The translations under genes and the position numbers were made by a program. This document shows positions 6,764-13,408 of a stretch of DNA of 21,626 nt, one piece after another. Source of the DNA: Ignavibacteria bacterium (GTDB lineage: Bacteria > Bacteroidota > Ignavibacteria > UBA10030 > UBA6906); the NCBI GenBank assembly GCA_029859455.1, contig JAOUDE010000008.1, forward strand, positions 1 through 21,626, read 5' to 3'. Position 1 is the stretch's first letter. Each line of letters begins with the position of its first letter. Below the pieces are notes generated by a model. That model did no database searches and was not told the origin of the DNA. It was given only the letters and a program-made list of their open reading frames with translations.

Positions 6764-8715
6764 TTCGGCAATCCGGCAGGAAGAGCATCCTCTTCCTTTT
6801 TTTATTCTTCTGGTTAACAGCTGCCGCTGCCCAGGAGACTGACCTGCTGACTCTTGCTGCTCCGGCCCCTATGGCCACAGCTTCCCGTGGGGTCTTCGGA
6901 GGTGTTCTATTCGAGCGCAATCTTAACACGTTCAACTGGATCGGCACGGTTGCGATCGATACATCCTTCGAGTCATTTTCACTCTCTCTGAGTGACCAGT
7001 ACATTTCGAACATCATACTGATTGACCCAACGGCAACATCCACGGAACAGCGTCTCCAGAGCAACAAGAACAGCTTTTCGCTTCTCCCCGGCTGGAATAT
7101 CTCCGAAAGCGTCCGACTCCAGACCAGATGGTCCTCGCTGCTCTACTCCGATGCAAAGGATATCGGTCTGAGTTCTGCATCCTTCAACACACTGTACGGT
7201 GGTGCCCGGTACGACGTATCTCCGGGGCTGGTGCTTGTCCCGATGGGGGGATACCGGTGGGATGATCAGGGTGGGTTCAGAGACCAGGGACCTGGATATG
7301 ATTTCAGGGCGTATACACGACCGTATGTGGTCCTCGGAGAGTATCAGCTCTCCGGTGATCTTCGTTTCAATCGTGAGGATGTCGATCCGCGACTTCTTGA
7401 GAACCACCTCGCAAGGGTCGGGTTGCAGAAGACGTTCTTCGGGTCGACCCGCGACAGTCTGGAGATCCAGTTTACGCGCACCCGGAGGGAGTTCTACAGT
7501 CTCTCCGGTACCTCCGTCCCTGCTGTTCTTGACACAAACATCGACAGCCGGGTGGATGACATCCTTGCCTTCGCGAATCTGCTTGACTACGAGATCTCTT
7601 CCGGGCTGCTGAGCTCCTTCTTTATTGGTGTCAGCAACCGGACTCTGGACAAGGATATCCGGTACATAGGGACGGGGGCACCGGAGACTCCTCAGTTTGG
7701 CACGCAGATCGGAGAGTTCCTTCTCAATGCCTTCGTACAGGCAGCGTATTACTCCTCCGATCAGCGCTCGTTCTTCATCTCCCGCTTCCAGTATAATGAG
7801 CGCAACGAAACCCATGCGGCAAAACCGCTGCCGGGAGTTTCCGATGCGCTCTTCCGGCAGGCAAACGACACGGAAATGACGAAAGATAATCTGACGAGGC
7901 GAACGATCTTGACAGGCGATATGCAGTTCCCGCTCTCGGGCTCCGACCTGTTCCGGTTCTCAGGATCAGCCAGTATTCTCCGTTATGATACGCCCCATGA
8001 ACAGAATGTTGAAGATCGCGACGAGCAGCTCTTTTCTCTCGGCCTGACAACGCTGCATACCATCAGCCAGTACGTCGATCTCGAGTTGTCTCTCCGAGGC
8101 AGCATGAATCACGTCGTCTACCTGGCATCCGCGCGGAGTGCCAACAACAATACCAACCGGATCCTCCGTTTCGCGCCCCGTATTGAATACCGGCCGACAA
8201 GGGGGTTTGTGACGAGCAATTCCTTCGAGGTCCTGGCGAACTATACCGTTTACGATTTTGAGGAGCAGGCATCGTTTATAAGAAGCTTCTCCTACAGGCA
8301 ATTCGGCTGGATTGACTCCACAATAGTTCCGCTCACCCAAACCATAAGCCTTGACTTTTTTGTCTATTTGAGGTTATATGAACGAGGTCAGCTTCGCTGG
8401 GATGATTTTACGGAACGCAACGAGAGCGCATTCGTGGATGAAACCTATGCCGTTCAGTTTCGTTACGTGCCGATCCCCTCTCTCACCTTTGCCGTGGGTA
8501 TCCGCTATTTCTCGCAGACCCGTTACTCCTTTGACGACGGCGAGCGGATGTTTGAGAGCCGCTTGAAGAGTCTTGGCCCTACTTGCCTGATTCACTGGCG
8601 GGCGAATCCGTACAGTGTGATCGGTTTTTCCGGTTGGTTTGAGGAGAGAAGGCAGACAGGCGGCGCTTCGCGGTCGCTCCCGAACATGACGCTCAACATT
8701 CAGTTTTCTCTTTGA
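6760..8715 (+). CDS. Secreted outer-membrane beta-barrel protein of unknown family
   Basis: I do not recognise the family. From the CTG the product is 651 residues and opens with a textbook signal peptide: basic IRQSGRK, hydrophobic ILFLFLFFWL, then TAAAA-Q as cleavage site near residue 24. The rest is rich in alternating polar/hydrophobic stretches, aromatic residues, Ser/Thr/Asn and short turns, with no TM helices and no cysteine-rich modules. It ends in LNIQFSL, resembling an outer-membrane insertion strand. This indicates a large beta-barrel of perhaps 20 or more strands. The start is uncertain: the CTG overlaps the RNase stop (CTGA) and is backed by a ribosome site. The only standard upstream start is a GTG at 6676, which would put 28 extra residues with poor signal-peptide character in front. 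A porin or transport role is possible but unproven. Confidence 0.8.
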   Translation: MIRQSGRKSILFLFLFFWLTAAAAQETDLLTLAAPAPMATASRGVFGGVLFERNLNTFNWIGTVAIDTSFESFSLSLSDQYISNIILIDPTATSTEQRLQSNKNSFSLLPGWNISESVRLQTRWSSLLYSDAKDIGLSSASFNTLYGGARYDVSPGLVLVPMGGYRWDDQGGFRDQGPGYDFRAYTRPYVVLGEYQLSGDLRFNREDVDPRLLENHLARVGLQKTFFGSTRDSLEIQFTRTRREFYSLSGTSVPAVLDTNIDSRVDDILAFANLLDYEISSGLLSSFFIGVSNRTLDKDIRYIGTGAPETPQFGTQIGEFLLNAFVQAAYYSSDQRSFFISRFQYNERNETHAAKPLPGVSDALFRQANDTEMTKDNLTRRTILTGDMQFPLSGSDLFRFSGSASILRYDTPHEQNVEDRDEQLFSLGLTTLHTISQYVDLELSLRGSMNHVVYLASARSANNNTNRILRFAPRIEYRPTRGFVTSNSFEVLANYTVYDFEEQASFIRSFSYRQFGWIDSTIVPLTQTISLDFFVYLRLYERGQLRWDDFTERNESAFVDETYAVQFRYVPIPSLTFAVGIRYFSQTRYSFDDGERMFESRLKSLGPTCLIHWRANPYSVIGFSGWFEERRQTGGASRSLPNMTLNIQFSL

Positions 8716-8720
8716 AAGGA
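8714..8720 (+). promoter_or_regulatory. Ribosome binding site for a TTG start
   Basis: GAAAGGA overlaps the stop of the outer-membrane gene and lies 5 nt before the TTG at 8726, supporting TTG as the start of the RsbW-like gene. No ATG lies near the family N-terminus. Confidence 0.55.
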
Positions 8721-8725
8721 TTCGG

Positions 8726-9151
8726 TTGAAATCCACATCACGGACATTCCGCCTGACCCTGCGCAGCAACCCGAAGCAGATCCGGAGGGTTGAAGGACTG
8801 CTGAAACGTGTGTCGGAAGTTATTCCGTTGAATGAAATCCAGATGCACAAACTGATGGTTGCCGTCACCGAGGCGGCAAACAACGCCATTATTCATGGGA
8901 ACAGGATGGATCCGGAAAAGGTCGCCAAGGTAACATGCGAGGTCGCACCCCCCTGGATCACCTTCGTCATCACGGACCAGGGTGGCGGGTTCAATCCGGA
9001 GACAGTGAGCAGTCCTTTGGAAGAAGAGAACCTTCTGAAAGCGAGCGGCCGGGGGATCTTCCTCATGAAGACCCTGATGGACAAGGTCGATTACCAGGTT
9101 GGCCCTACCGGCTCCAGAGTTGAACTGCGCCTCAACGTGGACAACGAGTGA
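8726..9151 (+). CDS. RsbW/SpoIIAB-like anti-sigma regulatory factor (HATPase_c_2)
   Basis: A 141-residue single-domain GHKL ATPase of the serine/threonine anti-sigma kinase type. Family members bind a sigma factor or phosphorylate an STAS anti-anti-sigma protein in partner-switching pathways. The ATP site is intact: N-box VTEAANNAIIHGN (E49, N53), G1 box DQGGG (D84, G86, G88) and G2 box GRGIFLMKTLMD (108-119). The protein starts with TTG and begins directly with the beta-strand RTFRLTLRS typical of the family. It lies 10 bp after the outer-membrane gene and is last in the plus-strand block. No STAS protein, PP2C phosphatase or sigma factor is adjacent, so its partners must be elsewhere. Its stop codon is part of a hairpin shared with the convergent mdh gene. 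Confidence 0.88.
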   Translation: MKSTSRTFRLTLRSNPKQIRRVEGLLKRVSEVIPLNEIQMHKLMVAVTEAANNAIIHGNRMDPEKVAKVTCEVAPPWITFVITDQGGGFNPETVSSPLEEENLLKASGRGIFLMKTLMDKVDYQVGPTGSRVELRLNVDNE

Positions 9152-9165
9152 CCGCCGCCCGGTCA
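9149..9165. terminator. Small hairpin containing both convergent stop codons (possible bidirectional terminator)
   Basis: TGACCG and CGGTCA form a perfect 6-bp inverted repeat around a 5-nt loop. The first arm starts with the RsbW-like gene's TGA; the second ends with the complement of the mdh TGA. On the plus strand TTTT follows only 9 nt later, and there is no clear U-tract on the minus strand, so termination is possible but not convincing. Confidence 0.35.
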
Positions 9166-10086
9166 GACACTCAGTTTTGCAATAGCGCCCTTCACTTCGT
9201 CCGCTGATTTCTTCAGTGCCGCGGCCTCTTCGCTGCTCAGCTTGATCTCTACGATCTCCTCGATGCCGTTTCTGCCCAGCTTCACCGGAACGCCGACATA
9301 GGTTCCGCTGATCCCGTATTCTCCTTCGAGATACGCCGCACAGGGTAGGATCCGTTTCTTGTCTCTGATGATCGCCTCGGCCATCAGGACCGCGGATGCC
9401 GAGGGTGCATAGTACGCGCTCCCTGTCTTCAGGTGGTTCACGATCTCGATACCACCGTCCCGGGTCCGCTGTACGAGACGGTCGACTGTGGCTTTGTCCA
9501 TCAGCTCAGGGATCGGAATCCCGGCGACCGTTGAGTAGCGTGGAAGCGGCACCATCGAATCTCCATGCCCGCCGAGGACAAAGGCGTGGACGTCCTCCAC
9601 GGAAACATTCAGCTCCGCCGCTATGAACGAACGGAACCGTGCCGCATCCAGCACTCCCGCCATCCCGACCACCCGCTGCTTCTTCAGCCCGCTGCTTTTC
9701 CAGGCGACGTAGGTCATGACATCGAGCGGATTCGAAACGATAATCAGAGTCGCGTTCGGCGATTTCGCGATCGCCGCTTCGGTGCACCCTCTGACAATCT
9801 TGCTGTTGGTATTCATCAGATCGTCACGGCTCATTCCCGGCTTCCTGGCAATTCCTGCCGTAATGATCACAAGATCGGAGTCAGCCGTTTCATCATAGCC
9901 GTTGGTACCGATGATCCGTGTGTCAGTTTTTTCGACCGGCGCCGCTTCGAGGATATCCAATCCTTTTCCCTGTGGAACACCTTCAACGATATCGACAAGG
10001 ACAACCTCGTTTGCAAGCTGTTTGTCCACGAGCCGTTGGGCCGTGGTGGCACCGACGTTCCCTGCCCCAATGACGGTAATTTTCAT
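9163..10086 (-). CDS. mdh: Malate dehydrogenase (NAD-dependent, LDH-like type)
   Basis: Interconverts malate and oxaloacetate with NAD in the TCA cycle or its reductive form. The product is 307 residues, the usual length. It has the dinucleotide motif GAGNVG (7-12) and D32 after the second strand, which selects NAD over NADP. R81 and R87 in ARKPGMSRDDL distinguish malate from lactate dehydrogenases, and R150 and the catalytic H174 in GGHGDSMVP are present. The sequence resembles the tetrameric Chlorobium-type enzyme. GGAG at 10094-10097 stands 7 nt before the ATG. The rplU-rpmA terminator lies just upstream, so mdh should have its own promoter in the 44 bp between; I could not identify a convincing one. 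It converges on the RsbW-like gene with 11 bp between the stops. Confidence 0.97.
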   Translation of the reverse strand: MKITVIGAGNVGATTAQRLVDKQLANEVVLVDIVEGVPQGKGLDILEAAPVEKTDTRIIGTNGYDETADSDLVIITAGIARKPGMSRDDLMNTNSKIVRGCTEAAIAKSPNATLIIVSNPLDVMTYVAWKSSGLKKQRVVGMAGVLDAARFRSFIAAELNVSVEDVHAFVLGGHGDSMVPLPRYSTVAGIPIPELMDKATVDRLVQRTRDGGIEIVNHLKTGSAYYAPSASAVLMAEAIIRDKKRILPCAAYLEGEYGISGTYVGVPVKLGRNGIEEIVEIKLSSEEAAALKKSADEVKGAIAKLSV

Positions 10087-10130
10087 GATCCTGCTCCAGT
10101 GAGTAAACGATACATGTTGGGATATGAACG

Positions 10131-10165
10131 AAAAAAACGGCCTGCCTCAGACGACGAAGCAGGCC
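10131..10165 (-). terminator. Intrinsic terminator of the rplU-rpmA operon
   Basis: Read on the minus strand, GGCCTGC (10165-10159), a 13-nt loop and GCAGGCC (10145-10139) form a 7-bp GC-rich stem. One G and then seven T residues (10137-10131) follow. It lies 33 bp after the rpmA stop and upstream of mdh, so it ends the ribosomal-protein transcript and separates it from mdh. Confidence 0.85.
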
Positions 10166-10197
10166 TTGAAACGCTGTGTTGAAGAACGTCGCCGAGC

Positions 10198-10455
10198 TTA
10201 TCCCCGGGGAAGGACACTCACGACATTGCGGGATTTGCCCAGCTTCTTGAAGTGAACGACACCGTCTGCCGTTGCGAACAGTGTGTCGTCACCGCCGAGG
10301 CCGACGTTGGTTCCGGGACGGAATTTCGTACCGCGCTGGCGCACGAGAATGCTTCCTGCAGTCACATTCTGACCTCCGAACCTCTTGACGCCCAAACGCT
10401 GTGCGTTGCTGTCGCGTCCGTTTCTGGAACTTCCTACACCTTTCTTGTGGGCCAT
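10198..10455 (-). CDS. rpmA: 50S ribosomal protein L27
   Basis: Large-subunit ribosomal protein whose N-terminus reaches the peptidyl transferase centre. The product is 85 residues, starting MAHKKGVGSSRNGRDSNAQR and continuing LGVKRFGGQ and GSILVRQRGTKFRPG, which is diagnostic of L27. There is no N-terminal extension of the type removed by a protease in Firmicutes. AGGTGA ending 4 nt before the ATG acts as ribosome site and overlaps the rplU stop. It is second in the rplU-rpmA operon, 8 bp after L21, the near-universal order. A strong terminator follows. Confidence 0.98.
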   Translation of the reverse strand: MAHKKGVGSSRNGRDSNAQRLGVKRFGGQNVTAGSILVRQRGTKFRPGTNVGLGGDDTLFATADGVVHFKKLGKSRNVVSVLPRG

Positions 10456-10463
10456 GGAATCAC

Positions 10464-10778
10464 CTACTTCTTCAGGATATTCGTAATTTCAATTTCCGTG
10501 TACTGCTGACGGTGGCCGCGGCGGACCTTGTATCCCTTCCGACGCTTCTTCTTGAACACGATCACCTTCTCAGCCTTGCGGTCGGCGACAACCTTCGCCT
10601 CAACGCTCGCCCCCTTGACAACCGGAGTACCCACGGTGACGGAATCCTTGTCATGAAGAAGCAGAACCCTGTCGAACGTCACTTTCGACCCCGGTTTTGC
10701 CTTCAGGAGAGGGACATTGACACGATCTTTGGAGGTCAGTCTGACCTGTTTTCCTGCGATTTCTACGACAGCATGCAT
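10464..10778 (-). CDS. rplU: 50S ribosomal protein L21
   Basis: Large-subunit ribosomal protein that binds 23S rRNA. The product is 104 residues with the family pattern MHAVVEIAGKQVRLTSKD, then a middle KPGSKVTFDRVLLLHDKDSV, and the basic end FKKKRRKGYKVRRGHRQQYTEI. It is first in the operon with rpmA. A promoter-like site lies about 41 nt upstream. The leader has no strong Shine-Dalgarno sequence. Confidence 0.98.
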   Translation of the reverse strand: MHAVVEIAGKQVRLTSKDRVNVPLLKAKPGSKVTFDRVLLLHDKDSVTVGTPVVKGASVEAKVVADRKAEKVIVFKKKRRKGYKVRRGHRQQYTEIEITNILKK

Positions 10779-10819
10779 GTTTCTGACTCGCTAATGAGAT
10801 ATCCTGACACGGAGAGCAT

Positions 10820-10850
10820 GAAAGGTACGAATTGGGGGGATAAGAGTCAA
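10820..10850 (-). promoter_or_regulatory. Candidate promoter for rplU-rpmA (TTG-N20-TACCTTT)
   Basis: On the minus strand, TTGACT (from 10850) is followed, 20 nt after its TTG, by TACCTTTC (10827-10820). This matches the Bacteroidota-type -33 TTG and -7 TAnnTTTG elements with one mismatch. It leaves a leader of roughly 35 nt before rplU, and sits in the gap after the Lon-like gene's stop. Confidence 0.55.
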
Positions 10851-10874
10851 TTGCAGGTACCTCGTCCGCAGCAC

Positions 10875-13328
10875 CTATCTTTTCCCCTTTTCCCTGTTGG
10901 AATAAAGGGCGAGTTTCGCCTGGACACGCCCGTGGACACTGGCGCCAGGATACGACCCGCTCCGGTTCCGCTTCCCCGCCGGGGTTCCTGAAAGCAGGGC
11001 AATTCCCTCATCCACATGACTGATCCCGTAGACGTGGAATTTCTTTTTGCGGACAGCCTCAACGACGTCGTGCCGGAGCATAAGGTCTTTCACGTTCTGC
11101 ACCGGAATCAGAACGCCCTGTGATCCCGTCAGCCCCTTTGCTTTGCACACGTCGAAGAACCCCTCTACTTTCTGGTTCACTCCACCGATCGGCTGGATCC
11201 GCCCGTGCTGATCAATCGAACCTGTGACCGCAAGATCCTGCCGGAGGGGGAGGTCGGCAAGACTGGAAAGAAGCGCGTACACCTCGGTCGATGACGCGCT
11301 GTCCCCGTCAACACCCGAATATGACTGCTCGAACGCAATACTCGCGCTCAACACCAGCGCCCGGTGCTGAGCATACATGGACCGGAGATACCCTCCCATG
11401 ATCAGGACCCCCTTATTGTGGGTCGGTCCGCTCAACTCCGCTTCCCGCTCGATATTAATGATTCCCGCCTTCCCCATGGAGGTCTTGACGGTGATCCGTG
11501 TCGGCTTCCCGAACGAGAACTCGCCCATATTGTAGACCGAAAGGCCGTTGATCTGGCCAACCGCCGCCCCCTCCGTCTCGATGAGGAGAAGCCCCTCATC
11601 GATCATCTCCTGAATCCTTTCCTCGATGAGGTTCAGCCGTTCGATCCGCTCTTCGATCGCTTTCCGGACATCGGAACCTCGTACGTTCGCCGATGATTCT
11701 TTTGCAGCCCAGTAGCTCGACTCACGCGCGACATCCGCGAGGACGGCAAACCGCGTGGAGAGTTTTGACTGCCGCCCGGCAAGCCTTGTCCCGTATTCCA
11801 CAAGCTCGCAGATGCCGCTCGTCTCGAACGGAAGGAGATCCTCCTGAATGCAGAGTGATCGGATGAACGAGGTATAACTGCTGACCGATTTCTCATCATT
11901 CGGCATCACCGTGTCAAAATCCGCCCGGATCTTGAACACCTTCTTGAAGTCATCATCCATATCATACAGGACCCGGTACACGCGGGCGTCACCGATCATG
12001 ATCACCTTCACGTTCAGCGCGACCGCTTCCGGCTTCAGCGCCGACGACCCGCCGAAGATGCCGGATTCCGGCGGTTGAATCTCGATCTTCCGGTTTCTCA
12101 GGACCCGCTTCAGCGTGTTCCAGACACCCGGCTCCACAAGCGCATCGAGCGCGTTCATGACCAGAAATCCGCCATCCGCACGCACCAGAGATCCCGCTTT
12201 GATCTGCGTGAAATCCATTCTCCACACACCATTCCGGTCCACCTCCCGGTCGATTGTGCCGAACAAATTCTTGTAGCGCGGGTTCGTTTCCACGACGACC
12301 GGCATGACCCCGGACCCGCCGTTGTCCACAATCACGTTCACTTTATATTCGGTAAACTCGTCATCCTCCTTCTGGACCTGCACACCAAGGATCGATTGCT
12401 GCTGCCCCTCTTCTTTCCTGTTGAAACGCTGGAAATTCCCGACCACTGATTCCTGAACATGCTCCAGGTACTCTTTCAGATCGCCGTTTTCATACCGTTC
12501 CCTGATTTCATCGAGCAGTTCCTCCACGACGGGAATAACCATCTTCTCGTTCAGCGAGTCGACGGATTTCTTCGCTTTCCGTTCGATATTCCTCATCTCC
12601 CGCAGCACCAGCTCGAGTTGCCCTTCGAGTTCGGCCTGATGGGCCAGAACATCGTCCAGTTCCTTCTTCTGCATCTCGCCCGCTTCCACCTTCGCATGCA
12701 GTTGATCGATCGTGGCCGGATTCCCGTCAAGGACCGGTGCGATCTCAGGGCGCGTCCCCGATCCTGCCTGGACCTGGACGACCTCGAACCCGCGCTCTTT
12801 GACCCGCCGCTCGAATTCCTTCAGCACGCTCCGTTGCCTGCTCTGAAAATGCTCGAGTGTTGTCTTCCGTTGTTCCTGGTACCGTCTGCTGTCGAAGATC
12901 CCGGGGATCGCCTTGAGAAGCTCCTGGAGAAAATTCTCCATATCCTCCCGGAAGGAACATCCCTTGCCGGACGGCAGGACAATCAGCGAGGGTGAGTCAG
13001 GATTCCTGAAGTTATGGACGAAGCACTTGTCCGTAAGGTGACCCGGCCGGGTCTCGAATTCCGCCAGCATCCGCTGGATCGTCGTGGTCCTGCCGGTTCC
13101 CCAGCTGCCGGTTACAAAAATATTGTAACCATGCTGTTTCATTTCGAGGCCGACCCGAACCGCGCGCGTCGCGCGATCCTGACCGATAATCTCCGCCGCA
13201 GGACTCGCTTCATCGGTGCTGGCCACACCCACCATCGCGGGAGTACACCGCCAGCGTAACTGCTCAGGTGTCAGCCTGAGGGAGGGTTCGCTCTTCTTTG
13301 CTCGTGATTTCTTCTTCACCGGTGTCAT
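10875..13328 (-). CDS. LonC-like S16 protease with degenerate AAA domain
   Basis: An 817-residue member of the Lon-related family with an AAA_32-type ATPase-like part and a C-terminal Lon protease domain; it lacks the Lon substrate-binding N-domain. Related LonC proteins are described as degrading unfolded polypeptides with weak or no ATP dependence. The nucleotide loop GSWGTGRTT (74-82) has R80 where Walker A has lysine, and the Walker-B region reads GGFLVMNALDAL without the DE pair. Residues about 150-290 are rich in charged heptad-like helix (coiled coil). The Ser-Lys dyad is intact: S677 in GDSASS and K720 in GGVNQKVEGFF, 43 apart as in Lon. The ATG at 13328 fits the family start (LTPEQLRWRC) and the likely promoter. 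An ATG at 13427 would overlap rodA. No ribosome site precedes it. Confidence 0.9.
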   Translation of the reverse strand: MTPVKKKSRAKKSEPSLRLTPEQLRWRCTPAMVGVASTDEASPAAEIIGQDRATRAVRVGLEMKQHGYNIFVTGSWGTGRTTTIQRMLAEFETRPGHLTDKCFVHNFRNPDSPSLIVLPSGKGCSFREDMENFLQELLKAIPGIFDSRRYQEQRKTTLEHFQSRQRSVLKEFERRVKERGFEVVQVQAGSGTRPEIAPVLDGNPATIDQLHAKVEAGEMQKKELDDVLAHQAELEGQLELVLREMRNIERKAKKSVDSLNEKMVIPVVEELLDEIRERYENGDLKEYLEHVQESVVGNFQRFNRKEEGQQQSILGVQVQKEDDEFTEYKVNVIVDNGGSGVMPVVVETNPRYKNLFGTIDREVDRNGVWRMDFTQIKAGSLVRADGGFLVMNALDALVEPGVWNTLKRVLRNRKIEIQPPESGIFGGSSALKPEAVALNVKVIMIGDARVYRVLYDMDDDFKKVFKIRADFDTVMPNDEKSVSSYTSFIRSLCIQEDLLPFETSGICELVEYGTRLAGRQSKLSTRFAVLADVARESSYWAAKESSANVRGSDVRKAIEERIERLNLIEERIQEMIDEGLLLIETEGAAVGQINGLSVYNMGEFSFGKPTRITVKTSMGKAGIINIEREAELSGPTHNKGVLIMGGYLRSMYAQHRALVLSASIAFEQSYSGVDGDSASSTEVYALLSSLADLPLRQDLAVTGSIDQHGRIQPIGGVNQKVEGFFDVCKAKGLTGSQGVLIPVQNVKDLMLRHDVVEAVRKKKFHVYGISHVDEGIALLSGTPAGKRNRSGSYPGASVHGRVQAKLALYSNREKGKR

Positions 13329-13379
13329 AAGGAGGAAGGGTGGTTGTGAAATATGAGTGCAACAGTACGGATTGGACCT

Positions 13380-13408
13380 GAGATATGCAAACTGCGACGC
13401 TCTGTCAA
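13380..13408 (-). promoter_or_regulatory. Candidate promoter for the Lon-like protease gene
   Basis: On the minus strand TTGACA (13408-13403) is followed by 17 nt and TATCTC (13385-13380); counted from TTG, the second element is again 20 nt away. TTGACA overlaps the rodA stop codon. Transcription from here would start near 13372 and give a leader of about 44 nt, which excludes the upstream ATG at 13427. Confidence 0.4.

Noticed and set aside
6979..7815. Long open frame (278 codons) on the minus strand inside the outer-membrane protein gene
   Set aside because: It lies wholly antisense to a well-supported secreted protein, its translation shows no domain or compositional logic, and high GC content creates such antisense frames throughout the window.
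10087..10130. Possible mdh promoter (TATCGTTTA near 10110)
   Set aside because: The second element has an extra base relative to TAnnTTTG and no matching TTG stands at a proper distance. A promoter is expected here, but I cannot point to it.
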